Below, piece by piece: positions 30,349-40,249 of a stretch of 64,000 nucleotides of DNA; the first letter of the stretch is position 1, and each line of letters starts with the position of its first letter. The position numbers and the translations under genes are program-made. The stretch is from Hondaea fermentalgiana. Its lineage: Eukaryota > Sar > Bigyra > Thraustochytrida > Thraustochytriidae. The notes under the pieces were generated by a model. The model was not told the DNA's origin. It did no database searches and saw only the letters and a list, made by a program, of their open reading frames with translations. Location: NCBI GenBank assembly GCA_014084085.1, contig NPFB01000102.1, positions 27,291 through 91,290 of the forward strand, written 5' to 3'.

Positions 30349-32505
30349 CTAATGAAGGACCATGTCCCGGAGAAGCTCGGCGATGCGCTGATCGTTCTTG
30401 GCGATCGATGCCTTGAGCGTGGCAATGCGAGCGTGCTTGTCGCGAATGTTCTCGTCTACCTCTGTCAGCTTGCCGCGAAGCGGAAGAAGGGTCTCTGATG
30501 TGATACGCTTCTCGTCTTCCATGGCGTCGCAACACTTGCGGTACTCACTTCTCCATTTGTCAAGCTCCTTTGACATTGCGCTGAGATCCTCATGCACAAA
30601 GTCCATACACTTGCCCAGCGGATTTGTGCTCTGACACACGAGCTGAATGGCGTCCCTAATCTTATCAACGTCAACAGCTCCCGCCGGCTTGCCCTTGCCG
30701 CTCTTGTGCAGGCCGCGTCCAATTTTGCCCATGGTAATACCGCGTGAAGCGGGTCGCTCGTCAGATTTCTTGGTTTCGTCGTGGCTCTCTGGTTGACCTG
30801 CGTCTGCGGCCTCTTGCTTTTGCTCGTCATCGAGAATATCGCGAACAAGCTTGCTCTTAAGACGCTGACCGTGGTCAGGATCAGCGTTCTCATCGTTGCG
30901 CTGACGATCGATGGCGGCACCGGCGGCGCCGTTCATCTCGTCCATCTCGTCTTCATCGGAGTCCTCTTCACCCTCTCGCATGACGCCGACCGGGGCACCT
31001 TGGCCGCGCGAGGGAGGCTTTTCGAGAGCTCCCGCAGTGCGCTCGCGAATCTTGGGCGGTCGCTTGCGGGCGGTCTGGGGACGAGCAAGTTTTTTGCGAT
31101 CTACATGCTTGTCAACGTCCTCCTTGGCCTCGGCTCCAGCATCGTTCTCCTCATCTTCCTCGGCGTCAGCAGCTTTGGTTTCTCCATCGTCAGCGTGGGA
31201 AGCGCCCTCGGCACGCGATCCCCTTGCGCGACGGCCCGATGCAGAGCTGGAGCTTGACTTGCGAGCAAGCTCATCACTTTGACCCCTTGAGGATCTGCGA
31301 CGGCTGTCATGTCCGTGGTCTCCTTCGTCATCAGAACCTCCCTTGAGCTGGACCTGCTCTGTGGCCGGAGGATAGCCTGTTCGAGTCGCATCTTGGTCTT
31401 CGGCAGCATTGCCACCGTCATTCCCAAGAACTTGCTGAACAGCCTGCGCAGGCGACGTTGCGCATGCGGCTGGATTGCGGGCCACAATGGCGAGCATTTG
31501 CATCAACATGTTCGTTTTGTCTGCCTCTTGACCCGCCACAATCCGCGACGCGCGCGCCTCCACAGGAGCGCCGCTGCAAATTTCTGTGAAGCGAATCAGC
31601 TTTTCGAGGTAGCCAAGTTTGGCTTCCTTGCTGGTGCATTGCTTTGAATCGAGCTCTTCATCCTGGAAAAGTCCTTCAAGAACGCCCGTGGCACCACGCA
31701 AGCCGGTCATGACATCGTGTAGGAAGCGGAACGGTGGACGACCGAGAAGTTTGGCCGTGAGTTTCGGCTTGCGAACCAAACCGTCATAGAGACGCATCGT
31801 GGTTTCGACATCGCCGTCAACCTCTGCAAAGACACCGCTGCCAGAGCCAGCGCTTGCAGCCGGCTGCTCGGCTGCCTTTGTCTCCTCTGCCGGCCGCGAA
31901 GACCGCGAAGCCCGCGAAGGCTCGGGGGCCTTTGTTTCTTTCGCACCATCGTCTACGTCTTGTTTTTCTTCCTCGGAATCCGCTTTCCTCGTCGAGGCGC
32001 GCGCCGCCTGCTCTTGCTCTTGTTCGCGGTTCGAGGCCTTTGACTCTGAAGGGGTGGCCGAAGACATGCCTCTGCGCGGAACGCGACCTGGGGGAACCCC
32101 ATCCAGGGCCAGCCCGGCGGCCGCGGCATAGTCAATAGACTCGTCCATGGCGGCCTTGGCGAGAGCTTGCAGGAGTGCGTTGGTGTTGATTGGCTCCGCT
32201 CCGGCGACAATCTTGGCTTCGCGAACGTCGATGGCCTCCCCATTGCAAATGCCTGCAAAGGCGATCACCTTGCGGAGGAAGTCGAGCTTGCCTTGTTTGC
32301 TGTCCTTGATATTTGCCGAATCGCGCTCCTCTTCGCCGATCAAAGCATCGACGAATTGGGTTTTCGCGTTGATGGCCATGATTGTGTCGTGAAGGAAGCG
32401 AAAGGGCGGCCTCGCGAGGAGCTTTTCTGTCATCTTGGGCTTGCGGATAAGGCCGCTCACGAGCGTCTTGGTCTCTGCGATGGCATCTTCCAAGGACTCC
32501 GTCAT
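30349..32505 (-). CDS. IFT54: Intraflagellar transport protein IFT54 (TRAF3IP1) with duplicated N-terminal domain
   Basis: 718 residues. IFT54 normally has one N-terminal CH-like domain that binds tubulin. Here two copies occur, at about 4-122 and 230-346. Both contain the signature RKPKxTxKLLxRPPFRFLHD, the KLxxLxKxIxFxxICxG helix and IVAGxExxxTNxLLQ. A charged, Ser/Arg-rich linker separates them. The C-terminal third has ASRGITMGKIGRG, then a predicted coiled coil (about 640-715), the part that pairs with IFT20 in the IFT-B complex. Acts in assembling cilia/flagella, so the organism is predicted to have a flagellated stage. Its start lies 1.06 kb from the start of the divergent gene at 33565, which may also be flagellar. 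The duplicated domain could raise tubulin affinity. Confidence 0.92.
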   Translation of the reverse strand: MTESLEDAIAETKTLVSGLIRKPKMTEKLLARPPFRFLHDTIMAINAKTQFVDALIGEEERDSANIKDSKQGKLDFLRKVIAFAGICNGEAIDVREAKIVAGAEPINTNALLQALAKAAMDESIDYAAAAGLALDGVPPGRVPRRGMSSATPSESKASNREQEQEQAARASTRKADSEEEKQDVDDGAKETKAPEPSRASRSSRPAEETKAAEQPAASAGSGSGVFAEVDGDVETTMRLYDGLVRKPKLTAKLLGRPPFRFLHDVMTGLRGATGVLEGLFQDEELDSKQCTSKEAKLGYLEKLIRFTEICSGAPVEARASRIVAGQEADKTNMLMQMLAIVARNPAACATSPAQAVQQVLGNDGGNAAEDQDATRTGYPPATEQVQLKGGSDDEGDHGHDSRRRSSRGQSDELARKSSSSSASGRRARGSRAEGASHADDGETKAADAEEDEENDAGAEAKEDVDKHVDRKKLARPQTARKRPPKIRERTAGALEKPPSRGQGAPVGVMREGEEDSDEDEMDEMNGAAGAAIDRQRNDENADPDHGQRLKSKLVRDILDDEQKQEAADAGQPESHDETKKSDERPASRGITMGKIGRGLHKSGKGKPAGAVDVDKIRDAIQLVCQSTNPLGKCMDFVHEDLSAMSKELDKWRSEYRKCCDAMEDEKRITSETLLPLRGKLTEVDENIRDKHARIATLKASIAKNDQRIAELLRDMVLH

Positions 32506-33564
32506 TGTCGTAACTGTTTCTGTTGTTCTTGCGCGCTTTGATACAGGTCCTCTTTCTCAAGCGACACTATGTAGCTGGCCGCACGCAGCTCTCCAGCTCG
32601 CTCCTTCAATTTGTTGCAGAACGCGAGTCCTGCTCGCCTTTTCGTTCGCCCTACCCTCTCGTCTACCCCAGGTAGACCTTTGTGTTCTCCTTTCGCCCCG
32701 TCCTTGCTGCCTTCGAGGGACGAGCTCACGGACGTTCGAGGTCTTCTTCCCCCCCCCTCACGTCAAGCTTCGCGCTTGCTCTCGCGCCGCGTGCCGCGCT
32801 CCACTCAGCTTTGCCAGGCGACTTCGATTCACCGGCAAGCCTCGCCGGCGTGCACGCCTGCCTGGCCCTCCCTCCTCGGTCCCTTTCCCTTGCTTTATCC
32901 TCTTTCCCTCTCCCCTCTTGTTCGCCTTTGTCGCTTGCGCCTGGACCTCCTCCTTCTTCCCTTCTTTCTTTCCTTTCTGTCTTTCCTTCTTCGCGACCCA
33001 TTTTACCGTTGACGGAAACGCGTTGTGCGAGTTCCAGACGCTCCACATTGAAACCGACGTGTTGTCCGTAGACAGACCGAGTTCAAACACTCGAAACAAA
33101 ACAAACTCCGAGACCCCTTCCTTCCTTGTCTGGCGGAGCGAGGCCTTGCCCCGGCCGCGTCTGGCGCGGCAGCTTCGCAGCGCGGCGGCAGGGAGGCGGA
33201 GAGCCCGCCCGCCCGTCCGGCCAGCGCGCTTCGTCCTCCGTGCGGCGCCGCGCAGCCTCGTGAAAGAAGGAGGGAAAGGAACGAGCTCCAGGCAGGGTCC
33301 AAGTTTTGAATAAAAGGCTCAAGGCAAACTTGGACGGACGCCTCTCCTGTTCAGGTCTGCGTCAACGGGCGTGCGAAGCAGCGCGGGTCCGCGGGCTGCA
33401 AGACCAACGAGGACCTTTGCCCTCTGCGGGTTGCTCTAGCTGCTCCTGCTGCTGGGGCTGTTTGTGCTGTTTTTTTTTTCGCCCTCGAACCTGCAAGCAA
33501 GAGGACGCGTCACGCTTGCTGGCGCGCGCTGGAGGTATCGTGAGAGCCGCTCTGCAAAGCGAAC
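32506..33564. other. Divergent region between IFT54 and the CTFxP-repeat gene
   Basis: About 1.06 kb. It is strongly pyrimidine-rich around 32660-33000 (CT-rich Phe/Ser/Leu-coding noise in all frames) and holds a short poly-T near 33470-33478. Promoters for both genes should be here. No gene supported. Confidence 0.45.
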
Positions 33565-36111
33565 ATGGCGTCCGCAGAGGCCTTGTCCTCATCAGAAACG
33601 GGACCTTTTATGACGGGTTCCGAAATGTCTGGCGAAGGCGAGGGCAAGAGCAAACCTGAGCGCATCCAGGAACTCGTACGGCAGATGAAGAGTGGCAACA
33701 TTACCAAAAGCGAGCTCTTTACGCAGCTCTCGTTGCTGCAGAGATCGTCGGCTCGATCGCGTACGCCAAGGGCAGGAGCTTCGTCCTCATCTTCGAGCTC
33801 TTCGGCGTCTTCGTTCGGCGAAGACGCCTCGGAGGCTGACTCGGTGAGCGAGACCCCAAACACCTTTGCTACCGAAGGCTCGTCGGGCGCGAGCAAGCTC
33901 CTGGGCTTTGGGGCACGTGGGTCGACTCCAGAACGAAGGGCGCAAATCGTCCAGCGACTGCTCGACGAAAAGAAGCGGCAGCGGCAGCGAAAAAGGGAGG
34001 AAGCTGCCGGAGGCGCCGGAGCAAGTCACGCAGGCAGCCACATGCATGGCGGACACTCACAGTCACAATCACAGTCAGATTCGCATGTGAGCGAGGCCCC
34101 GTCGACAGTGTCAGGGCCTCTAAGCAGCTCGCCGCGGAGTGCTCAAACGTCCTCGGCGGGGGGCTCCTGGGCACATTGGGAACTTTCAAACGGCATGGAC
34201 AGCGCCGGCGGAATTCGCGACGATACACATTTGGTGCTTGAGCGCATGCGACGGCAGCACGATCGTCACCAGGGAAGAAGCAATGGTGAGCCGCGTTCGG
34301 CGCGCGAGGAAGGTCGCGTGCCGAGACCTGCATCTGCGCCACGGGGAGGCCGGCGTCCCGATCTCACGCAGCGAGGGGGCACGAGTTTTTGGTATGAGTC
34401 TCGTAAAAGGCGCATGCAACAAGATCTCTTGGAGAAACAGCTGGAGGAGTGCACGTTTCAGCCCAAGATCCGGGACCTCCCTGCCGAGTACGGGACAGGG
34501 CGTCACCCGCGTACAGGCACCAGCTTTACGGACCGTGTGGAAATGTGGAATCGGCGCAAGGCAGAGGAAACGGAGCGCAAGCAGCGCGAGAAACAAGAGG
34601 CTGAGCTCGCGGGTTGTACATTCCAACCACGCATCAATCGCAAGAACGGGCGTCGACCCGGCACTCCAGGCCGTCGCAGCGACGGCGGGTCCTCTTTTGC
34701 GGGCTCGCCCGCCACTCGCTATGGCGGCGCCTTTGGACATGACGACAGCGATGCTGTGAGCGAGACTGCGAGCGAGACGAGTGCGGCACGGCGCGACCGC
34801 GACCCTTATGAGCGCCTGTACCGACAAAACCACGCCGAGAAGCTGGCCGAGTTGCAGGCCAAGGCTCGTGCCGAGGAAGAAGCCCGCTTGCAGAAAGAGT
34901 GTACCTTTAAGCCGCAGCTGTCGGCGACGGCGCACGTTGCGGGACGATCCCGTTACATGGCGGGCACGGCGTCGCGACCGGGGTCGGCTCGCGCAGGTTC
35001 ACGAGGGCTTGACACAATGTCGGAAGGTGGCTCGTCCGCAGCGTCGTCGCGGGCGCGGCGCAAGATGGGCTGGGATGATAATTGCACGTTCACCCCGCAG
35101 ACCAATCCCGTGCATCCAAAGATGGAAGCCGCACAAGTTTACTTGTCGAATGACATTTTCACGCGTTTGTCCCAGCCGAGGGAAGCGCTCTACCAGGCGC
35201 AAGACGGCGAAGAACTCGAGTATGAAGACATGGGTATTAGCAGCAGCGGGGCACGCGTGATGGACATGGAAACCTTTATGGCGAGTCTTGGGACGGGTAG
35301 CAAGGCAAGCCCGGCAGGCCGAAGACCTTCGTCGGCGTCTGGCGTGCGCCCACAGGCCGAGCAGCAGAGGCCTTCAACCGCAGAGGGAGGGCAACCTCTG
35401 TCAAAGGAGGAACGCGCGCAGCGGCGGCAGTCCTTTGAATCGTTCCTTGCGCGTCAGCGACAAACGGAGACGCGAAAGCAGCAAAAGATTGCCCAGGTCG
35501 CGCAGCGGACGAATCCTTCGCACAAGCCAAAACTGTGTGCCAAATCTGTGGAGATGGCGAACCGGCGCGCCAAGGGCACGTTCTTGCAGCGCGTTGCCAA
35601 GGGCGCGATTCGCAGAGAACACGAGGCTGTACGCCGCAAGTCGAACAGCCTCGATCCGGAGTGCACCTTTCAGCCCAAGATTACCAAGGTTGCGCAGTCG
35701 CGACCGGCGCGATCCACGCTTGAAATGAGCCGCGGGGACAGCCTCCGCAAAGAGACGAATGCGCGGCTGATGAAGCTGCGCGCAGAACAAGAGGAGCTGC
35801 AGGAGCTGACTTTTGCTCCAGAAATGCAGGCACGTGCGCGTGCAGGCGTGGAGAGTCGATTGCGGATTCTCTCGGAGCCGGACACTTATATTCGGCGTCT
35901 GCAGCACAAGGACACCTTGCACTCGCACAAGCAGACCAAGGCCGCTCAGGAGCAGGAGATGAAGGAGCTCGAGGAGTGTACCTTTCGACCGCAGATTCAC
36001 GATTCGCCGGCGTATGTGAAGCGCATCGTGCGCTCGCTGGCGTTGGCCAAACCTGCTCGCGACGCGCAGGCTGCTGCGGCGCAGCAGAATTCGCGTCCGG
36101 ACTGGCGCTAA
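33565..36111 (+). CDS. CTFxP-repeat protein, probably cytoskeletal/flagellar
   Basis: 848 residues, hydrophilic, no membrane segment. A Cys-Thr-Phe-x-Pro motif recurs at residues 295, 350, 445, 506, 699 and 804 (forms ECTFQPKI, GCTFQPRI, ECTFKPQL, NCTFTPQT, ECTFQPKI, ECTFRPQI) with a degenerate LTFAPEM near 750. Between motifs lie Glu/Lys/Arg-rich helices (RKAEETERKQREKQEAEL, LMKLRAEQEELQ) that look like coiled coils or single helices. Such repeated ECTFxP signatures occur in proteins of flagellates. I infer a microtubule or axoneme-associated role, supported only by its divergent neighbour IFT54. Start is MASAEALSS, next to a Ser-rich region. Function unproven. Confidence 0.75.
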   Translation: MASAEALSSSETGPFMTGSEMSGEGEGKSKPERIQELVRQMKSGNITKSELFTQLSLLQRSSARSRTPRAGASSSSSSSSASSFGEDASEADSVSETPNTFATEGSSGASKLLGFGARGSTPERRAQIVQRLLDEKKRQRQRKREEAAGGAGASHAGSHMHGGHSQSQSQSDSHVSEAPSTVSGPLSSSPRSAQTSSAGGSWAHWELSNGMDSAGGIRDDTHLVLERMRRQHDRHQGRSNGEPRSAREEGRVPRPASAPRGGRRPDLTQRGGTSFWYESRKRRMQQDLLEKQLEECTFQPKIRDLPAEYGTGRHPRTGTSFTDRVEMWNRRKAEETERKQREKQEAELAGCTFQPRINRKNGRRPGTPGRRSDGGSSFAGSPATRYGGAFGHDDSDAVSETASETSAARRDRDPYERLYRQNHAEKLAELQAKARAEEEARLQKECTFKPQLSATAHVAGRSRYMAGTASRPGSARAGSRGLDTMSEGGSSAASSRARRKMGWDDNCTFTPQTNPVHPKMEAAQVYLSNDIFTRLSQPREALYQAQDGEELEYEDMGISSSGARVMDMETFMASLGTGSKASPAGRRPSSASGVRPQAEQQRPSTAEGGQPLSKEERAQRRQSFESFLARQRQTETRKQQKIAQVAQRTNPSHKPKLCAKSVEMANRRAKGTFLQRVAKGAIRREHEAVRRKSNSLDPECTFQPKITKVAQSRPARSTLEMSRGDSLRKETNARLMKLRAEQEELQELTFAPEMQARARAGVESRLRILSEPDTYIRRLQHKDTLHSHKQTKAAQEQEMKELEECTFRPQIHDSPAYVKRIVRSLALAKPARDAQAAAAQQNSRPDWR

Positions 36112-36553
36112 ATGCCAGCGAGGCCCAAGAGCAAAGTATTCTACGAAGAAGAGATGTGTAAAACGTTTCAATTCCAGTGTTGGGTGCGGGCAGCAAAATC
36201 AATTACTATAACTACTAGGAAGCGTTCGAGCTGTATCATTTGATCCTTTTTTTCTATCATTTCACGCCCGCATGAGTCAATCTCCGTGTTGCGATCAACT
36301 TGTATTTTCCGTTTCTTATAATAAATGAAAATTGAGCCGAAGCTAGGCCTAACTTCAGCAAGGAGTATCTTACTTTCTCCTTGATTCGAACACGCGATCT
36401 GGATCGGATCCGATTTCGTCTTGCGAAAAAAGAGTGTGTTGCCATGATATGAGATTCGCATGCATCGCAAGAAGCGAGGACCTGCTACGAAAGAGAAGAG
36501 ATTGCATGTACTTTGAATAATCGATTTTTTATTTTTTTGTTTTTGTCTACGAA
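36112..36553. other. Convergent spacer between the CTFxP-repeat gene and uS5m
   Basis: About 440 bases of AT-richer 3' UTR-like DNA with poly-T near 36245 and 36525-36545. No gene seen. Confidence 0.5.
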
Positions 36554-37300
36554 TTAGCCACGATGTCTGAAGCGAGTGATGCGCTTGACCTTCATGCCGC
36601 GAGCGAGCGAAAGGTCCTCTGGCGAGTGAAGCTTTCCGAGTGCATCAAAAAACGCGTAGACGACGCTCGAAGTGGTCGTTCGGCCGAGGATCTTGGTGGT
36701 CGCGTTCTCAATTCCAACAGTGTCGCAAAGGCACTTGATGAGCGGGCTCGCGGTGAGACCGTTGTACGGCTTGCATGCCCGAAGCAGGACACGAGTGTTG
36801 TTCTTCTTGCCAATGACATCGTAGAAGACGCCCTTGTCCTCTGAGAGATCAACGGGGACCCAGTTGGTGAGCGCGTGCCGGTAAGCCTTGTCGATCGCAG
36901 CGCGAACAGTGCGACCCTTGCCGACAGCGAATCCTCCAGCCCCGTTTCCGTTGCCGGCAACGACCATGGCGCGAAAGCTGTTGATGCGGCCGCCCTTGGT
37001 CGTCTTGCGCGTCGAGTCGACGGCGACGACCCTCGAGACGATCTCCATGCGCGGCGCGCGGTTGTTCATGTTGGCGTATTTGTTGCGCTTCGCGAGCGGT
37101 TCCCTGTCGGCCTGTTTCGTCATGGGCAACGCCTTGCCGGCGCGCTGCGGCTGCGACACAATGCCGGGCGCGGAGCTGCCGGAGGACGTCGTGCTCAGCG
37201 CCCTCCACATGGTCGCGCCCACGCCCCAGGGCCGCGCCGCGACGCCCATCGCGCCGCTCGCGGCGGCGCTGCGCTTCGCAAGCAGTCCGAGCCCCAGCAT
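36554..37300 (-). CDS. MRPS5: Mitochondrial ribosomal protein uS5m
   Basis: 248 residues from MLGLGLLAKRSAAASG, an Arg/Ala/Ser-rich mitochondrial presequence (about 1-35, no acidic residues). The mature part has the uS5 core: RVVAVDSTRKTTKGGRINSF, VVAGNGNGAGGFAVGKG, TVRAAIDKAYRHALTNWV, and CKPYNGLTASPLIKCLCDTVGIENATTKILG. uS5 sits in the small mitoribosomal subunit near the mRNA entry and the decoding region. The frame runs open upstream to 37786, but a GC-rich stretch there looks non-coding. Start choice rests on the presequence. Confidence 0.88.
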   Translation of the reverse strand: MLGLGLLAKRSAAASGAMGVAARPWGVGATMWRALSTTSSGSSAPGIVSQPQRAGKALPMTKQADREPLAKRNKYANMNNRAPRMEIVSRVVAVDSTRKTTKGGRINSFRAMVVAGNGNGAGGFAVGKGRTVRAAIDKAYRHALTNWVPVDLSEDKGVFYDVIGKKNNTRVLLRACKPYNGLTASPLIKCLCDTVGIENATTKILGRTTTSSVVYAFFDALGKLHSPEDLSLARGMKVKRITRFRHRG

Positions 37301-37830
37301 CTTGCCTCCGTCCGCTGCTGCTGTCGCCGCCGCCGCCGCGTGTGCTCGTGGTCTGCGCGCCGCGCTGCACGCCGCTCTCCTCTTCTCTCGTCCATGGCGT
37401 CCACGCAGCTGGCCGGAGAATCGGGGAAACCTCTCCTCTTTGGCATGTGCGTTGGGGCCGGAGGAGGTTTTTCCGGTTCGCAGTTGTCCGTGCTGCGGAG
37501 AAGGGTTGGGGTGCCTCGATGCTCCATGGTGGCGGGTAGAACTTGGGATCTCGCATTGGCGAGACGAAGAGGGTGACGCCGGATGAGCAAGTACACCGGT
37601 AGTAGGCCTACGAAAGGTACCGACGGAGACAAACTTTGAAAGAGAAAAGATGCAATTAAAAATCATCAATACTACAATGCAGATAACGACGTGAAAGAAG
37701 AGAAGAGCACATGCTTGCGCTTGGTGAATGATCAATAACAAACAAGAGGAGTACAATTCAGAACGTCCGAGGATGAAGCCGCCCAACTCTTTGCCAAGAA
37801 AAGAAGGAATGCTACCGACATTTGAGAACG
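37301..37830. other. Spacer between uS5m and the SGNH-like gene
   Basis: About 530 bases between the uS5m start and the stop of the SGNH gene, both on the minus strand. GC-rich open frames overlap on both strands without protein-like pattern. No gene seen. Confidence 0.4.
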
Positions 37831-39321
37831 CTACGGGGAAAATGAGCCTTCAGGATGCGAGGAGGATGAGCGCGCGCGCTCCGAAGCAATCGTGGCAACG
37901 TGTCGAGACGTCCACATGGGTCGGCGAAGCGAAGGCTCCGCGTCAATCATTGCGCACGACAGGTGATGCGCCAGTGCCTCGTTTGTGATATCGCCAAAAT
38001 GACGCATGTCAGTTGCCGTCATGGGATCGTCTTCGCTGCCAAGGGAGAGGGACTCGAGGTCGATGACGTGGACTCTGTTCGCATAGGCTGGCGTAGAGAG
38101 AAGAGCGATCGCTTCGTTGTTGAGCTCATGGACGCGAGGCGCGGTCATGGCCCATTTACGACTGTCATTGTAAAGTCCTGCATAGTGAATGGGGTGCACC
38201 ATGGTGGTAGTAATGTAGAATACATGTTCAAAGGAAGCCCGCATCGCCGCGTCGAGGATCTCCCTGATGCGGGTGCGATAGAGCGAAATGGTGCCTAGAG
38301 CCGCTTCCCACAGCCCAGCTGCATTGATAACGAGGGCGCCGCCGCGATCGGCATTATCCAAGACGGCGACATACTTTTCCACGATGCTGTGGTTATTGAG
38401 CGGTCCCTTGACAAGCTCGCAGAATACGTTTGGTCTGTGCGATCGCCACTGCGCGCACATGTACGAGGGCTGCGAGTCGCCAATCACGGTGACGGGCAAC
38501 TTGTCGCGCAAGGCACACTTGCGGCGCGCGGTCGACGGCCACTGCCAGGAGCGCTGATCGGCTTTACGAACGAGCCAGGTGTTGTCTGCTTCCAGCTGCG
38601 AGACAGGATCCTCGAGGCCGCTTGGCGGAGCGATGGAAATGACGCCGGTACCCGAAGGAGCCCCAATAAAGCTGCGGCGAGGCGCCGGATAGTCCGCAAG
38701 CGCGTCCTTGAGCGAAGAGTACTCGAGCCGCCAGAATACGTGGGTCTCCCCGGGGCAAGGCGCCTTGAGCGCAATTTGGTAGCGCAGCTTCCAGTGCGAT
38801 GCGCTTTTTCGTTTTCGCTTGACGACTTCCATGTTCTCGATGCCAAGCGTCATGCCGTCGCTAAGAAAGACGCGTTTCCACTCGAGCGCATTCGCATTGC
38901 ACCAAGATCCGCTCACACGGACAAAGATGACTGGCTTTGGAAACGGAGAATCGATGGCGAGCTGGAAAATGTCAAAGCCTTCGGCGTCCACGTGCAAGGC
39001 TTGGTTTTCTGGCGCTTGTCCGGGTTCATTGGCGTCAATCTCCTGCGCTTGATTGTCCATCGATGATGCGACGGCCTTTTCGTCAGCTTCTCCTAGCGGG
39101 GCGTCATTTGCGCCAAGGAGCGGGAGGCGGTCTCCATGGGGCCGGAGACTAACCGAGAGCGGGTCGATGTCGGCGCTGATGATAACCATGACCCAGATCA
39201 CGGAGAGCATCAAGGCTCCGCGCAGCAGCACGTACGGCATGCGTCCTGCGCTTGCGCTCTCGACTTCCGAGGCGCCGGGGTCGCTCTCCCCGTCGCCCAA
39301 GTCGCCCCTGCCTTGAGCCAT
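37831..39321 (-). CDS. Type II membrane protein with SGNH/PC-esterase-like domain
   Basis: 496 residues. A single hydrophobic segment at about 30-50 (PYVLLRGALMLSVIWVMVII) follows a short N-terminal stretch, so it is predicted to be a type II membrane protein of ER/Golgi. The lumenal part has SGNH-like blocks: GDSQ (residues 281-284), INAAGLWE (332-339), and DMRHFGD (438-444) with the catalytic Asp-x-x-His. This matches the GDSL/SGNH-type PC-esterase folds used by O-acyl transferases and the plant TBL and animal NXPE groups. The likely role is acetylation or acyl transfer on a secreted glycan. Asp-x-x-His is present. Direct proof of orthology needs a profile search. Confidence 0.72.
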   Translation of the reverse strand: MAQGRGDLGDGESDPGASEVESASAGRMPYVLLRGALMLSVIWVMVIISADIDPLSVSLRPHGDRLPLLGANDAPLGEADEKAVASSMDNQAQEIDANEPGQAPENQALHVDAEGFDIFQLAIDSPFPKPVIFVRVSGSWCNANALEWKRVFLSDGMTLGIENMEVVKRKRKSASHWKLRYQIALKAPCPGETHVFWRLEYSSLKDALADYPAPRRSFIGAPSGTGVISIAPPSGLEDPVSQLEADNTWLVRKADQRSWQWPSTARRKCALRDKLPVTVIGDSQPSYMCAQWRSHRPNVFCELVKGPLNNHSIVEKYVAVLDNADRGGALVINAAGLWEAALGTISLYRTRIREILDAAMRASFEHVFYITTTMVHPIHYAGLYNDSRKWAMTAPRVHELNNEAIALLSTPAYANRVHVIDLESLSLGSEDDPMTATDMRHFGDITNEALAHHLSCAMIDAEPSLRRPMWTSRHVATIASERARSSSSHPEGSFSP

Positions 39322-39954
39322 CGTTTTCGCTGTCGCGGGGTTGCTTTCCTAAAATGGCCGCCGAATCACGTGACTTGGCGCCCTCACGCGCTGCGCAGGC
39401 CGCATACGCTGCTCGCTCTCTACGCGCAGCGCGGCGCGGCGCGGCGCGGCGCGGCGGCGCAGAACAAGGTCTCTCCGCGCGAGCGAGCCGGGCCGCCGCG
39501 GCGAGGCTAGCGGCCGAGCTTGCGCTTGCGGCGCGCAAGAAGTCGGTTTGCTTGCTTGCTCTGCTTGCTCTGCGTGCTTGCTCTTGCGCTTGCTTCCTGC
39601 TGGCTGCTCTCACCGGTCGCGCAGCAGTGGGGTGCGTGGAGAAGCAAGTGTCTACGAAGGAGTTGACGATGGGCCGCGCCTCGGAGGCCCGGCGCCAAAC
39701 AAGAGGCGGCAAGACGCGACGCCGCGGCGCAAGGCTAGGCGGCTGACGCGCGGACCCGAATGATGCGCGGAATCTGATGCGCGAGACGCTCGCCCGCCGA
39801 ACACTCCGCGCGAAGTGCAGAAGGTCCCGCACGGTAACTAGGTGTGGCGACGACAACAACTTGAACGTGGGGCGAGTTGGAACAGCTGGTCTGGTCCAAC
39901 GTGAAAGAGCAAAGCAAAGTCGAGACAGCGCGACGCGGCGCAGGGCTGGACGCC
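39322..39954. other. Divergent spacer upstream of the micro-ORF
   Basis: About 630 bases between the SGNH gene (minus) and the small plus-strand ORF. It is repetitive (GGCGCGGCGCGG at 39430-39450, CTTGCTTGCT at 39545-39560). No other gene seen. Confidence 0.4.
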
Positions 39955-40113
39955 ATGAGGAGGACGCCGTTCGAGGCGCAGGGCGTCTTCGAGGTGAAGC
40001 GGGTCGGAGGCTGGTACGTGGACCCTTGCGTGCTCGTACAGGTGGTGCTGGGAGGTGTCCTTGCGCTCTGGATCGCTTTCATCTTTTACGCGGCGAACCA
40101 GGCTCTGGCGTAG
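39955..40113 (+). CDS. Possible single-pass membrane micro-protein
   Basis: A 52-residue frame from MRRTPFEAQG; a longer version from 39877 adds 26 residues. It contains a soluble segment ending in VGGWYVDP and one clear hydrophobic segment (VLVQVVLGGVLALWIAFIFYA) at the C-terminus, the layout of a tail-anchored or small integral membrane protein. No family is recognised. The only reason to believe in it is the transmembrane pattern, so it may be chance. Confidence 0.35.
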   Translation: MRRTPFEAQGVFEVKRVGGWYVDPCVLVQVVLGGVLALWIAFIFYAANQALA

Positions 40114-40249
40114 CTCGGCCAAAGGCCACGCGCGAGCGAGCGACTGCGCGAGCAAGGTCGCTTGACGAGCGTCGAGGTACGGCTTGACTTGTTGGCTCTC
40201 ACTCTCGCTCTCTCTCTCTCTCTTTCTCTCTTCTTGGCGGATGTCGAGG

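Noticed and set aside
32435..33313. Plus-strand frame between IFT54 and the CTFxP gene
   Set aside because: Phe/Ser/Leu-rich product of a pyrimidine-rich tract; no domain.
36340..36420. Second TTCGAA T-loop-like sequence
   Set aside because: Stem bases do not pair on either strand beyond two positions.
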